Assembly: GCA_964388085.1 (NCBI GenBank)
Contig: CAYLZW010000007.1
Span: 1-59,969 of the forward strand
DNA: 59,969 bases
Direction: 5' to 3'
Origin: CAYLZW01 sp964388085
Lineage (GTDB): Bacteria > Myxococcota > UBA727 > CAYLZW01
Notes under the pieces: generated by a model
Seen by the model: the letters and a program-made list of their open reading frames with translations, nothing else
Databases searched by the model: none
Told to the model about the DNA's origin: nothing
In this document: one piece after another, positions 32,854 to 42,112 of the stretch
Numbering within the stretch: position 1 is the first letter of the stretch
Layout: every line of letters starts with the position of its first letter
Position numbers and translations under genes: made by a program

Positions 32854-33042
32854 CTACTTCTTGTCGGGCTTGGCCTCGACCTTCGGGGGCTTCGGGACCT
32901 TGTCCACCGGCGCGGCGAAGATCCGGGGGCGCTCGCGCTTGCTCTCGGCGTCGAGCTCGGCCTTCGCCACGTAGAAGACCTCGCCGGGGTTGAAGGAGCG
33001 GTAGTGCCCCTTGGACATCACAGGGACCTTGCCGTCAGCCAT
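32854..33042 (-). CDS. Small hypothetical phage protein
   Basis: A 62-residue Lys/Pro-rich protein (MADGKVPVMSKGHYRSFNPGEVFYVAKAE). Such short genes are common between capsid and connector genes. No family recognised. Confidence 0.55.
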   Translation of the reverse strand: MADGKVPVMSKGHYRSFNPGEVFYVAKAELDAESKRERPRIFAAPVDKVPKPPKVEAKPDKK

Positions 33043-33105
33043 CGCTCACCTCTTCAGCGGAAAGCGGCCTTCGCCGCCTCCTGGTTGCTCACCTGACGGC
33101 GTCGA

Positions 33106-33579
33106 TCAGACGGCGCCGGCGGGGATCGTGGTCAGGCCGCCGAGCACGCAGACCGCCGTGACGATGGCGGTGTCGGTGCCGGTGGCGTCGAGCTCCGGCA
33201 GGAGCTGGATGCGCACGTAGCGGTCGAGCGAGGAGAGGTCGATGTCGTGCTTGTAGACGTCGCGCTCCGTCGAACCACCCGCCTCACCCGTCTGGGTGAG
33301 GATCGTGCTGTTCGCCGCGCCCTCGGGCTGCAGCGCCGCAGCAACGTCGGTCCAGGTGCTGCCGTCCGGGCTGTCTTGCACGGTCGCTTTCAGGACCAGC
33401 GTCTTCGTCGCGGTGAGCACCGACTGAGCGCTGATGACGAAGCTCGCGGAGAGCGCGTCCTCGCGATCGATGTCCTCGCCATCCACCTCAGTAGCATCGC
33501 CGGTGCCGGCGGCGGTGGCGTGAAGGGCGCACGCGAAGGCCGCCTTGAGCAGAGCGCCAACGTTCCTCGGAAACGACAT
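33106..33579 (-). CDS. Capsid-associated protein candidate
   Basis: A 157-residue beta-rich protein (LVLKATVQDSPDGSTWTDVAAALQPEG; RYVRIQLLPELDATGTDTAIVTAV), with the look of a discoidin/BppU-like sandwich. It is just downstream of the major capsid gene, a position often used for head decoration or fibre proteins. Confidence 0.55.
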   Translation of the reverse strand: MSFPRNVGALLKAAFACALHATAAGTGDATEVDGEDIDREDALSASFVISAQSVLTATKTLVLKATVQDSPDGSTWTDVAAALQPEGAANSTILTQTGEAGGSTERDVYKHDIDLSSLDRYVRIQLLPELDATGTDTAIVTAVCVLGGLTTIPAGAV

Positions 33580-33655
33580 CTCGTCCTCCTCACGGCCGAA
33601 GCGGCCAGGTCGCGGAGCTCGTCCGCGAGAAAATAGCCCTGCCCCCCGCGCGCCC

Positions 33656-35161
33656 TTACGCCGAGGCGCCCCAGTCGACGCTGGTGAGCATCGAGCCTTC
33701 GGCGCCGCGCTCGGCCGCGCCGAAGTCGCCGCTCTGGTCGGCGGTGATCACGATCTCGCGGTTCGTGATGCCGGACTGCAGCGTGCCGGTGCTGTCCTTG
33801 TAGGTGCCGCCGTCGTAGGCGTTCACCTCGAGGATCTTCGTGTCGGCCACGAAGAACGAGGGCATCTCGCCGAAGTAGAGCTCGGACTTGTTGCCCGTGC
33901 CGGTGCCAGAGGCGTCGCCGGCGAGCGTCTTCGGGATCTGCGGCGAGCGGCGGAGCTTGTAGCCGTAGAACTGGCTCAGGCGCAGCTCCGGCCAGATCTC
34001 CATCTGCGTGGTCGCGTTGCGCTGCTTCGCGAGGCCGTAGTAGTCGCGGACGCTCATGATGTAGGCGCCGCCGTCGGGCGTCAGGTCGACGTCGCTGTCC
34101 TCGACGATCTGCGGCAGCCAGAGCGCGTCGTCCGTGATGGTCGAGACCGTGACCGCGCCGGTGTCGAGCGTGCGGGCCTTCGCGTGCGCCTCGCCGCCGG
34201 CGGAGCTCTGCTCGATCCAGTACTTCATGCCGCGCGGCGTGTTCGCCGTGCCGTCGCCACGGATGAGCGCGAGGTCCTCGCGCGTGTTCATGCGCTTGGC
34301 GAGGTGCTGGAGGTAGAAGGCGTCGACGTCGTAGTCGCTCTCGGCCACGAGCTCGCGGGACATCGCGATGACGCCCTGCAGGATCTTGCGGGCGAGCACG
34401 AGGCGCGCGTCCTCGGGCTGGCTGGCGTTCACGCCGGTGTTCTCACCGGTGTACTCGGCGGTCGCCGCGTCGCTCATGAACGGGATCTCGAGGCCGCCCT
34501 TGCCCATCGGCAGCCGCGAGACGAGGGCGCGCACCACCGACTTCGGATGCCGGTAGTCGATGATGAAGGACGCGTACTCGGGCGAGATGAGCGCCGCGCC
34601 CGAGCCGAGCGTGTGCGAGCCGAGCGCGCGCGTCGCCTCCTTCTTCTTCGTGGCGTCGGTGCCGTAGAGGTCACGCTGCCAGTCGCGCGTCTGCTCGAGC
34701 GCGCCAGCGAGGCGCTTGTCACCCCACCCGCGCGCGACGTCGATGGCGCGCTCGACGCCGACCTCGCCGCCGCCGATCTTGCAGGCCGCGTACGCGCGGA
34801 TCATGCGGAACGCGAAGAGCGCCCCTTGCCGCACGACGTCATCCTTGCTGGCGACGGAGAGGGTGTAGTCGACACCGCCGACCTTGACCGTGCGCGTCCC
34901 GAAGAAGCGCTGGCGGCCCTGCTCGATGATCTCGTCGTCGCTCAGGTCGCCGTCGACGACCACGGGCTGGCCGACCTGTAGGCCGCGCGACCAGGCGTCA
35001 CCGAGAGCTCGGCCGGAGGCGTCGTTGAGCCCGGCGACCTTGCCGTCGAGCTCCTTGATGCGCTCCTCCGCCGCCTGCATGCGCTCGGCGACGGCGGCGC
35101 CCGCGCTGTCCTTCACCAGCTTGATGAGGTCCTCGCGGGTCATGTCCACCTGAATCGCCAT
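33656..35161 (-). CDS. HK97-fold major capsid protein
   Basis: A 501-residue shell protein. The N-terminal 110 residues include a delta-type scaffold helix (REDLIKLVKDSAGAAVAERMQAAEERIKELDG). The capsid domain is recognised from EIPFMSDAATAEYTGENTGV, ISPEYASFIIDY, ARKILQGVIAMSRELVAES, DLALIRGDGTANTPRGM and IVEDSDVDLT. It follows the protease gene with one base between. The delta domain may be removed by the protease during head maturation. Confidence 0.9.
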   Translation of the reverse strand: MAIQVDMTREDLIKLVKDSAGAAVAERMQAAEERIKELDGKVAGLNDASGRALGDAWSRGLQVGQPVVVDGDLSDDEIIEQGRQRFFGTRTVKVGGVDYTLSVASKDDVVRQGALFAFRMIRAYAACKIGGGEVGVERAIDVARGWGDKRLAGALEQTRDWQRDLYGTDATKKKEATRALGSHTLGSGAALISPEYASFIIDYRHPKSVVRALVSRLPMGKGGLEIPFMSDAATAEYTGENTGVNASQPEDARLVLARKILQGVIAMSRELVAESDYDVDAFYLQHLAKRMNTREDLALIRGDGTANTPRGMKYWIEQSSAGGEAHAKARTLDTGAVTVSTITDDALWLPQIVEDSDVDLTPDGGAYIMSVRDYYGLAKQRNATTQMEIWPELRLSQFYGYKLRRSPQIPKTLAGDASGTGTGNKSELYFGEMPSFFVADTKILEVNAYDGGTYKDSTGTLQSGITNREIVITADQSGDFGAAERGAEGSMLTSVDWGASA

Positions 35162-35162
35162 G

Positions 35163-36035
35163 TCAAACCTCCAGGCCGCTGAGCGCGGCGCGCAGCTCGT
35201 CTTGTCCCACGCACGGAAGCTGCGCCGGCAAGGCCGGATCGGCAGCAGCGCGAGCGGGCGAAGGGGGGCGCTCGGTCGTCGACGGAGCTGGCGCCGTGTC
35301 GAAGTGCTGCGCCCGGTTCGGGTCGGCGATCGACCAGAGCTGCTCGAGCTCGGCGCGAAGGCCGGCGCGGTCGAGCACCTCCGACAGCGCCGCGGCGAGC
35401 GGCTTGGTGTCGATGCCGGCAGAGCGCGCCTCGACGAGAGCGTCCGCGTCCATGGGCACGTTCACGAGGCTCCACTCGAGGAGCTCCTGCTCGCGGGCGT
35501 TGATGTCCCAGACGCCGACCTCCTCGGCGGGGTCCTGGTTCTCGTCCTCGTCGGCCCAGCTCCAGTCGGTGAGACGGAAGCTGACCGAGGACGCGCCGCC
35601 GCGAAGCGCGTGCATCTCGCCGACCTGCCAGGACAGCTCGCTCAGGTCGCGCGGGTAGAAGGCGACGAGCGAGTGAGCGACGGTGTCCGTCGACTCCTCG
35701 TCATCCGCCCACACGACGGAGTCGCCGACCCGCGGCGCCCAGCGGTTGTGCGACCAGAGCACGATGGGGTTGCTGCGGTAGCGCTCGAAGCGCCAGCGGC
35801 CAAGCTTGATGCCGTCGCCCTTCCGGCCTGGCGTCGAGATCGTGTAGCGGAGGATGCGGCCAGCGGCCGCCGCGGCGCCGAAGCGCTCGGCGATGCGCGC
35901 GCGGTCCTCGTCGGTGATCTCGGACTGCTGCTGCTGCCGTTCCTGGAAGAGGCGAAGCGACGGCGCCGACGGGACCTCGCCCGCCTTACGCAGGCGCACG
36001 ATCTCGTCACGGCGGGTTTGAAGGATCGCGACCAT
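35163..36035 (-). CDS. HK97-family prohead protease
   Basis: A 290-residue serine protease with the herpes-assemblin fold. His96 is in NPIVLWSHN and the nucleophile lies in GGASSVSFRL (Ser150/152). The start (ISTPGRKGDGIKLGRW) is typical of the domain, and the C-terminal 90 residues are a Pro/Ala-rich tail. It cleaves the capsid scaffold region during maturation. It lies between portal and capsid, as in HK97. Confidence 0.85.
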   Translation of the reverse strand: MVAILQTRRDEIVRLRKAGEVPSAPSLRLFQERQQQQSEITDEDRARIAERFGAAAAAGRILRYTISTPGRKGDGIKLGRWRFERYRSNPIVLWSHNRWAPRVGDSVVWADDEESTDTVAHSLVAFYPRDLSELSWQVGEMHALRGGASSVSFRLTDWSWADEDENQDPAEEVGVWDINAREQELLEWSLVNVPMDADALVEARSAGIDTKPLAAALSEVLDRAGLRAELEQLWSIADPNRAQHFDTAPAPSTTERPPSPARAAADPALPAQLPCVGQDELRAALSGLEV

Positions 36036-36036
36036 C

Positions 36037-37446
36037 TCAGTCCTCCTCGTCGGCTTCGTCTTTGTCGTCCGCCGGAGCGGGCTTCTTCTTCGCGGGCTTC
36101 ACGTCCTGCGGTGCGTCGCCCTCGACGGGCACGGCACCGGGCGCGGTCATCAGCACCTTGCCGGCACCGTCGGGGAGCGGCGCCAACCCGGCCTCGATGC
36201 GGATGTCGTCGACGTAGAAGGCGCTCGGCAGCGCCACCATGAGGCCCTTGCGGCGCTCCTTGTCGACGGGCACCGGCGAGGCGTAGTGCAGCCAGAGGTC
36301 CTCGCCCCACTCGGGCAGGAGCCACGCGTCGAGCTCGTCGACGAACAGGTCGAGCGCGGGCACCGTCGAGTAGATCGCGAAGTGCACAGCTGCAGCGTCG
36401 ATGGTGCTGCGGTTCGCGTTGTCGAGGACGCCGAACACCTCCGGCGGCGCGCCGAAGGTCTGCATGCAGAAGTCCCGCGCGAGCTGACGCAGCTGGACGT
36501 ACTGGCTCTGCACGAGCGTGTGGCCGATGACCTGCGCCGTCACCGCGTCGTTGAAGAGGTGGAACTGCCCCGCCCTCTCCGGCCCCTGGTGCTTGTCGCG
36601 CAGCTCGGCCTCGAGCCGCTTCATCGCTTCAGGCAGCGGCTTCGACGGGAAGCCGAGGATCACCTCGGGCGCCGCGCGGTTATGGAAGCGGGCCTTCGCC
36701 ATCTTGGCGGCGGCCGCGTCGATGTCGAGCTCGTGCCCGAGCGCGGCGGCCGTGCTGACGCCGCGGTTGTTGTACGGGTCGAGCGGGTCGTGCTGACGGA
36801 TCCAGAGCACGTCGCGCTCGGCACGGCGGGCGCCGGTCTCCCCTGGGAGGTTCAGGTGCCAGTAGGGGTCGTCGGGCGTCGGCGAGCGCGAGAGCCACGT
36901 CGGCACCAGCGGCCAGATGGCAGTCGGCCGTGCGCCCTTCTTCGGGCGCGAGAGGCCCCACAGCGTCTCTGCGAGGAGGTCCTGGTGCTCGGAGCTGAGC
37001 TGCCAGAGGGAGCGCCCGGTCATGGCGCCGTTCGGGCGCCAGAACAGGGTCAGGAAAGGGTGCTCGTGGACGCGCTCGAGCTTCCCCTCCTTCACGAGCT
37101 CAGCGGTGGCCTCGTGCCGTGCGAGCGCCTCATGGGTGGGCGCGGCCTGCGCGGTGCGCTCGCGGACAAGGGACCGCGCGCCGGCGCTGTCCTTCGAGCG
37201 GTAGAGCTGCAGCTCGAGGCGAGCGACCGCCTGCGCACGGCGCCGTACCACTGTGTGGAGCCACGGCAGCTCGCCGTAGGCGCGGAGCATCTCCTCGGAC
37301 CCGCGGCGAGGGAAGCGGTAGCCGCCCGTGATGCGCGCGAGCGCGAGGCCGAGCTCTGCCTGGCTGACGGACGACGCCGCCGGCAGCGCCGCCCTCGCGC
37401 CTCCGCCGAACCCGATCCAACTGCGCAGGCGGTCGAGGAGTCCCAC
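36037..37446 (-). CDS. Portal protein
   Basis: A 469-residue HK97-type portal. Visible signatures: LPWLHTVVRRRAQAVARLEL near the N-terminus, VPTWLSRSPTPDDPYWHLNLPGET, DVLWIRQHDPLDPYNNRGVS, AAAKMAKARFHNRAAPEVILGFP, and an acidic Lys-rich tail (KKKPAPADDKDEADEED). It forms the dodecameric gate for DNA packaging. One base separates it from the protease gene. Confidence 0.9.
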   Translation of the reverse strand: MGLLDRLRSWIGFGGGARAALPAASSVSQAELGLALARITGGYRFPRRGSEEMLRAYGELPWLHTVVRRRAQAVARLELQLYRSKDSAGARSLVRERTAQAAPTHEALARHEATAELVKEGKLERVHEHPFLTLFWRPNGAMTGRSLWQLSSEHQDLLAETLWGLSRPKKGARPTAIWPLVPTWLSRSPTPDDPYWHLNLPGETGARRAERDVLWIRQHDPLDPYNNRGVSTAAALGHELDIDAAAAKMAKARFHNRAAPEVILGFPSKPLPEAMKRLEAELRDKHQGPERAGQFHLFNDAVTAQVIGHTLVQSQYVQLRQLARDFCMQTFGAPPEVFGVLDNANRSTIDAAAVHFAIYSTVPALDLFVDELDAWLLPEWGEDLWLHYASPVPVDKERRKGLMVALPSAFYVDDIRIEAGLAPLPDGAGKVLMTAPGAVPVEGDAPQDVKPAKKKPAPADDKDEADEED

Positions 37447-37479
37447 GGGGGCAGCGTCCCCCGGAGCGAAGCTGCGCCC

Positions 37480-37878
37480 TTACGGCGTGGGAGTGAACCT
37501 CGGCTCGTAGAGGTGCCGGACCTGCCGCACCCGATGGCGGAGGTCGCTCCCCTCGGCGAGCTCGTCATCGGCGCCGAGCTCGCGCGTGGTGAACTCCGTG
37601 ACCTCGACCGTGAAGCCGCTCTCGGTCAGCGCCTCGAGGACGCCAGGCGCGGGGAGCGGCGAGCTGCAGAGCGCGTCGCCGCCGACGAAGCGGCAGTAGC
37701 GCTCGGGGTGCTCTGGCTCCTGGCGGACGCGGAAGCCCCGGACCTCCGGCGCGACGAAGCACGCCACGCGGTGGATGTTCACGCCGTCGACGAACAGGCC
37801 CTCATGCCGACGGTAGGCGGCGCCGTTCGGGCTGTCGCGCCAGGCGACGCGACCGGGCGGCCACGTGAACGCGCTCAT
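37480..37878 (-). CDS. Hypothetical phage protein
   Basis: A 132-residue protein (MSAFTWPPGRVAWRDSPNGAAY) with scattered Cys residues. ATG at 37878 overlaps the preceding stop as ATGA. It sits between terminase and portal in an accessory group. Function unknown. Confidence 0.6.
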   Translation of the reverse strand: MSAFTWPPGRVAWRDSPNGAAYRRHEGLFVDGVNIHRVACFVAPEVRGFRVRQEPEHPERYCRFVGGDALCSSPLPAPGVLEALTESGFTVEVTEFTTRELGADDELAEGSDLRHRVRQVRHLYEPRFTPTP

Positions 37879-38042
37879 CGGCGCGTCCCAACTTGGGACT
37901 GACGGAGCCGGCGACGGCGTGCCCTGCCCGCGCGCCGGCCGGCGCGGTTGTCGGTGTCGGCCCAGAGCGGTGCCGGTAGGTGCACGCGGCCGTCGACGTG
38001 CCACGGGAAGCCGAGCAGCAGGGAGAGGACGAGCGGGCGCAT
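37875..38042 (-). CDS. Very small phage protein with signal-like start
   Basis: A 55-residue protein: MRPLVLSLLLGFPWHVDG, resembling a short signal or membrane segment, then a very basic tail (RRAGRARRRRLRQSQVG). Both ends overlap neighbours as ATGA, which supports translation. Function unknown. Confidence 0.5.
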   Translation of the reverse strand: MRPLVLSLLLGFPWHVDGRVHLPAPLWADTDNRAGRRAGRARRRRLRQSQVGTRR

Positions 38043-38596
38043 CAGCAGGACCGCAGCACGCCGTCGGTAAGGAAGCCGTGGTACGCGAAGGCGCCCCGAT
38101 GGTCCGGCACGCCAATGGATGGCCGCGCGGTGACGTTGGGTGGCTCCCCGCTGCGCGTCCAGCCGGGGCCGTTGGTCGCAGGGCCGTCGACGAACCAGTC
38201 GAAGCCGCCCGGCGTCCGGACCATCAGCGCGCGACCGTCTGCGCCCTTCAGGTGCATCCACGCGGCGTCCCACATCGCGCCGGCAGGCGCCTCGCGGATC
38301 GTCAGCTCTTCGCCCGTGTCAGCGCGCCGGAACAGGCCCTCGGGGAACACCTGCCACGCATCGTCCTCGGTGAACGCGCGGCCGCAGGCCGAGCAGGCGG
38401 TCGGCCATCGCGCGTCGTCGCGTGGCGGTGGCGTTCGACCACCATCACCCTCGATGGTAGCGATCTCGCGCTGCGCGTCGCAGTAGCTCCGGGCGCTCGC
38501 GCATGCCCGCGCCTCGTCAGAGCTTGAGATGTAGCGGCGCAACGAGAGTCGGGTCTTGCCAGTCGGCTCGAGCCAGAAGCAGCGGACTTCAGTCAT
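38042..38596 (-). CDS. Hypothetical phage protein with CxxC
   Basis: A 184-residue protein. N-terminal VRCFWLEPTGKTRLSLRRY, a CSACGRAF zinc-knuckle-like pair, then beta-rich WMHLKGADGRALMVRTPGGFDWF. It overlaps the following 55-residue gene by one base. No family recognised. The 179 bases before the next gene to the right hold G-tracts but no gene I can support. Confidence 0.6.
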   Translation of the reverse strand: MTEVRCFWLEPTGKTRLSLRRYISSSDEARACASARSYCDAQREIATIEGDGGRTPPPRDDARWPTACSACGRAFTEDDAWQVFPEGLFRRADTGEELTIREAPAGAMWDAAWMHLKGADGRALMVRTPGGFDWFVDGPATNGPGWTRSGEPPNVTARPSIGVPDHRGAFAYHGFLTDGVLRSC

Positions 38597-38775
38597 CCGT
38601 CGATCGTGCCCGCGACCGAAGCTGCGGCGGACGCTTCGTCAATCGCGGAAACGTGGGCCAGGCGCCGGAGTTACGGCTGCCTTCTCGAGGAGCCCCTCGC
38701 GAAACCCCGCTTTGTGTGCCCGCCCCACGGCGCGAGGTGGGGGGGAGGGGTCGAAACGTTCCGCGAAGGGGGGGC

Positions 38776-39093
38776 CTACTCCTCGAGTCCTTCACCGACC
38801 GGCCCGAGCGAGCGCTGGACGACGCGGCTCGCCTCGCCCATGACCGGCGCCAGCGATGCAGCGAAGGCAGTGATGGCCTCACCCACCTTCGCCATGTGCT
38901 CCGCCATGTACTCGACGAAGGGCGCGAGGAACGCATGCGACATCTCTGCCGTCCACTCCTCGAGCGGCTGCACATTGCCGTCAGCCCTTCTCACGTAGAG
39001 GTTCGCCTCGCCCGCGGCGACGTGTTCAACGCTCACATCGAGACCGAGAGCCTTGGCATGCGCCCAAGCTTCCATCGCCTGTTCCAGCTTCAT
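38776..39093 (-). CDS. Hypothetical helical phage protein
   Basis: A 105-residue protein (MKLEQAMEAWAHAKALGLDVSVEHVAAGEANLYVRRADG) with a helical C-terminal part (HAFLAPFVEYMAEHMAKVGEAITAF). It overlaps the next gene by four bases. Function unknown. Confidence 0.6.
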   Translation of the reverse strand: MKLEQAMEAWAHAKALGLDVSVEHVAAGEANLYVRRADGNVQPLEEWTAEMSHAFLAPFVEYMAEHMAKVGEAITAFAASLAPVMGEASRVVQRSLGPVGEGLEE

Positions 39094-39329
39094 CGTTTGT
39101 CCTCGTCCTGGTTAGCAGCACCGCGCGCCTGCTCGACGACCGCACGGGCCTCGTGAACGATGCAGTCATCGTCATGGCGGATGCCGTTGTACGCGCCGCA
39201 CCACGGGCAGATCGACTGGTCCGCGTCCTCTGAGCCCCTCTCCCCCTGCACGATGGCCTCAGCGAAGCGCAGGTGCTGCTCCACCATCAGGTTGTAGCCA
39301 GGTCCCGGTGCTGCCTTGGTGCTCGTCAT
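39090..39329 (-). CDS. Small Cys/His phage protein
   Basis: A 79-residue protein with CPWCGAYNGIRHDDDCIVH, a plausible zinc-binding CxxC...H...C. ATG at 39329 follows GGGGGCGACG. Downstream neighbour of TerL. No family recognised. Confidence 0.55.
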   Translation of the reverse strand: MTSTKAAPGPGYNLMVEQHLRFAEAIVQGERGSEDADQSICPWCGAYNGIRHDDDCIVHEARAVVEQARGAANQDEDKR

Positions 39330-39339
39330 CGTCGCCCCC

Positions 39340-40725
39340 TCATGCGCTAGCGTACGCCAGCTCTCCACCCTCGTGGAGCTTGTTGAATGCGCCCGCGAAC
39401 GCGTCCGCCATATCGTTCGCTGAGCTGTCCGGGAACGCCTGCAGCTGCCCCGTGAAGGGCCTGTTCCAGAGGCCGCGCACGAGCTTCACGTGCCCATGCT
39501 CTGACGCTGACGAGGCAGGCTTGGCGCGCTCCACCTTCGTGCCCTCACCCCTCACCACGGCGCCCTGCACGTAGAAGCCGGGCAGGACCTTGCGCTGGTA
39601 GGTGTCGATGAGGATCGCCGCCGCGCCGCCCTGCTCCTGCTCTATCCAGATCTCGACGTTCTTCCCGTCCGCCTCGGCTGTCTTGCGGATCGTCTCCTCG
39701 GTGCCTGCAGGGCGCAGCTGCACGTTGACGACGTCCTCCACGTACGCGATGCCCTGCTCGTCGATGGACATGAGCACGCCGGCCGTGTGGTCTGACCGGC
39801 GCCTCGCCGAGCCCGACAGGTCCCAGTAGCGGACGCGGCGCACGACCGTCGGCGGCGGGCGGTCGACGTAGCCGAACCAGTCCTCGCGGAACATCGTCCC
39901 CGCTGTCTCGCGGATGAGCCAATCCCCCTTCAGGAAGCGCTCACGCTCGACGAGCGGCATGGCCATGAGCTTGGCCCGGTAGCCGGGATCGGCCTGCACG
40001 AGCTTGGGGTTGTCGTCGAGGAAGCTCGGCACGAACGTGAACGACAGGACCACTCGCGCCGCCTCTTCGGGGGACAGGCCCTCGAACACGTGCGGCACCT
40101 GGTCCCGCACCTCCTCAGGGCTGTTGCCCCAGACGAAGCGCTCGTCGACGCGCGCGAAGTAGCGCAGCACACCGGCGCGGTCCTCGCGCGCGTACCGACC
40201 CTCGTCGTCGAGGTACCAGAGGATCATGCTCTTGACCCAGCTGTCGGGGTCGGGGTTGCACGTGCCCCGGATGTAAGGGCGCACGCCACACGTCGAGCGG
40301 TTGCAGGCGGCCAGGTACCAGAACATCCGCTCACTGAAGTGCGTGAGCTCGTCGAAGGCGATGTACGGGTATTGCGCGCCCTGGTGGTCGTCGACGTCCT
40401 TCTCGTGCTCGAGGTGGTTGAACTTGAACCACGCACCGCTCGGGAACCTCCACTCGAGCAGCGCGTCGCGCGGGACGGCGCCGAGGCGTGGGTAGATGAG
40501 CCTCGACGTGTCCCAGAGGCCGCCTGGCTTCCTGATGTCCTTGCTCGTGCGCCGGAAGAACATCGCGCGGAAGCCGTCGTTGCCGACGTGGCGCGTGGGC
40601 TCGAGCTCGATGAGGAACGACTTCCCGCCGCCGCGACTCCCCCCATAGAACAGGATGTCGGCGGGCGACGCGGCCGCCATGTATTGCTTCCCCGGCTGAG
40701 GCCGGAGCGGCGGCCTCGCGGTCAC
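39340..40725 (-). CDS. terL: Terminase large subunit
   Basis: A 461-residue DNA-packaging motor and nuclease. Walker A GGSRGGGKS at 28-36, Walker B with Asp125-Glu126 (YIAFDELTHF), the coupling motif region RGTCNPDPDSWVK, and a C-terminal RNase H-type nuclease beginning with YWDLSGSARRRSDHTAG. The C-terminal acidic pocket is completed by SSANDMADAFAGAF. Overlaps terS by four bases. Confidence 0.93.
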   Translation of the reverse strand: MTARPPLRPQPGKQYMAAASPADILFYGGSRGGGKSFLIELEPTRHVGNDGFRAMFFRRTSKDIRKPGGLWDTSRLIYPRLGAVPRDALLEWRFPSGAWFKFNHLEHEKDVDDHQGAQYPYIAFDELTHFSERMFWYLAACNRSTCGVRPYIRGTCNPDPDSWVKSMILWYLDDEGRYAREDRAGVLRYFARVDERFVWGNSPEEVRDQVPHVFEGLSPEEAARVVLSFTFVPSFLDDNPKLVQADPGYRAKLMAMPLVERERFLKGDWLIRETAGTMFREDWFGYVDRPPPTVVRRVRYWDLSGSARRRSDHTAGVLMSIDEQGIAYVEDVVNVQLRPAGTEETIRKTAEADGKNVEIWIEQEQGGAAAILIDTYQRKVLPGFYVQGAVVRGEGTKVERAKPASSASEHGHVKLVRGLWNRPFTGQLQAFPDSSANDMADAFAGAFNKLHEGGELAYASA

Positions 40726-41153
40726 TTCGTCCGGTCGCCGCGAGCGTTGTCAGGTAGCTCGACCTCGACCGTTCCTGTTCTCACCTCGATCTTGTCGACG
40801 AAGCCGCCCTGCGTCTTCGCCAGGTACTCGGACGACTTGAGCCGAACCGGCATCGGCGGAGGCAGGTCGACGATGCCCGCCTCCGTCGGTGTCGGGACTG
40901 GGAAGCCCAGGACGAGCCCGGACCACCAACGCTGCAGCGCCTCGACGGTGAGCACATCGGGGTTCGACGTCAGCTCGACGATCCTCTGGGCGACCTGGTC
41001 CTTCTCCTTGAGCCGCTTGCCCTGCTGGTTGAGTTGCTTGTTCGTGCCCTTGTAGCCGGCCGCCTTCGCTGCTGCCGTCAGGTTGCCGCCGCTGGCCACG
41101 TAGTGCCGGCAGAACGCCTCCATCTGAGCAGTGAGCTTCGCTGGCCGGGCCAC
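40722..41153 (-). CDS. terS: Terminase small subunit
   Basis: A 143-residue protein with the Terminase_2 N-terminal HTH (AFCRHYVASGGNLTAAAKAAGYKG ... ) that recognises the packaging site, and a central oligomerisation helix (KRLKEKDQVAQRIVELTSN). It overlaps terL by four bases. Confidence 0.87.
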   Translation of the reverse strand: MARPAKLTAQMEAFCRHYVASGGNLTAAAKAAGYKGTNKQLNQQGKRLKEKDQVAQRIVELTSNPDVLTVEALQRWWSGLVLGFPVPTPTEAGIVDLPPPMPVRLKSSEYLAKTQGGFVDKIEVRTGTVEVELPDNARGDRTK

Positions 41154-41156
41154 GGG

Positions 41157-41903
41157 TCATCCTCCAAGGGCAGCGACGATCACGGCCGCCCCTGACAGGT
41201 TGCCCTCCACAGCAGCTGCGAACGCTCTGCGGGCCTCGAAGCGGCGCTGCGCGGCGCCGACACCCTGCGCGCGCTCGGCCGCCAGGAGCACGGCGCCGGC
41301 GCCGAACACGATGCGCGCACCGTTGAGCGCCTCGACGAGCTCGGCCTCGCGCTCGTAGCGAGGACGGGCGGCCTTGATCTCGCGGTAGCCCTCGCGGCAG
41401 GTGTCGCAGTCGCTGTCGGCGCAGGCGAAGGCGTGCTCGAGCGCGAGACGGAGCGCGACCACCTCAGGATCCACGTCGAGGCGACTCTGCTTGTACTTCT
41501 CGGCCTCGAGCTCACGCACGCGCGCGCGGGCTGTGTCGCGCTGCTGCTGCACCTCGGCGATGGCGCGCTCGAGCCCACCGACACGCGCGCGGAGCTGGCG
41601 CCACTCGGGATCGCTCGTCGGTGCAGGTGATCGGGTAGCACCAGGTAGCGACGCTCGGCCGCCCTTGCGCAGCGTCGCCACCGGCGCCACCTGATCGGGT
41701 CGCTGGTAGACGTACGCACGGACGCCGCCCTCGAGGCGCAGGTAGCGACGGCGCGTGAAGCCGAGGGCGCGCAGAGCGGTAGCCGCACGCATCTCGTTGA
41801 GCCTCGAGGGTGAGCGGCCGAGCTCGGCCAGGGCATCCGCCGTCGTCGCCTCGGCGCGCGACGACGCCCACTTCTCGAGGTCGGCAGCCCAGTCGAAGCT
41901 CAC
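41157..41903 (-). CDS. Hypothetical phage protein with HTH-like start and coiled coil
   Basis: A 248-residue protein. The first 65 residues look like a winged-helix DNA-binding part (TADALAELGRSPSRLNEMRAATALRALGF). A strong coiled coil follows near 105-140 (RVGGLERAIAEVQQQRDTARARVRELE), then a CADSDCDTC segment. It may bind phage DNA near the packaging genes. Overlaps its upstream neighbour by four bases. Confidence 0.6.
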   Translation of the reverse strand: MSFDWAADLEKWASSRAEATTADALAELGRSPSRLNEMRAATALRALGFTRRRYLRLEGGVRAYVYQRPDQVAPVATLRKGGRASLPGATRSPAPTSDPEWRQLRARVGGLERAIAEVQQQRDTARARVRELEAEKYKQSRLDVDPEVVALRLALEHAFACADSDCDTCREGYREIKAARPRYEREAELVEALNGARIVFGAGAVLLAAERAQGVGAAQRRFEARRAFAAAVEGNLSGAAVIVAALGG

Positions 41904-42112
41904 GCGTCAGGCTCACGGCGACGGCCGAACCCGTCCGAACGGAGAGAGGGCGCACGGGGGAAGCGGCAGCCGGTCCCGAGACGGGCGCCGAGGTCGATCG
42001 CGGGGATAGCCGAGAGCGGTGCCACGATCTCGGCGCGGCGCCGGCGCTCGACCGCGAGGAAGTACTCGGCCAGGGCGTCCGCCTGGCGCTCGTCGAGCTC
42101 ACCGAGGCGCAT
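41900..42112 (-). CDS. Small hypothetical phage protein
   Basis: A 70-residue protein (MRLGELDERQADALAEYFLAVERRRRAE) that overlaps the ClpX-zinc-finger gene by 14 bases upstream and the next gene by four. Function unknown. Confidence 0.55.
   Translation of the reverse strand: MRLGELDERQADALAEYFLAVERRRRAEIVAPLSAIPAIDLGARLGTGCRFPRAPSLRSDGFGRRREPDA

Noticed and set aside
33610..33628. Hairpin (TCGCGGA/TCCGCGA) between capsid and downstream gene as a terminator.
   Set aside because: No T-tract follows on the minus strand and the operon continues; at most a weak attenuator.
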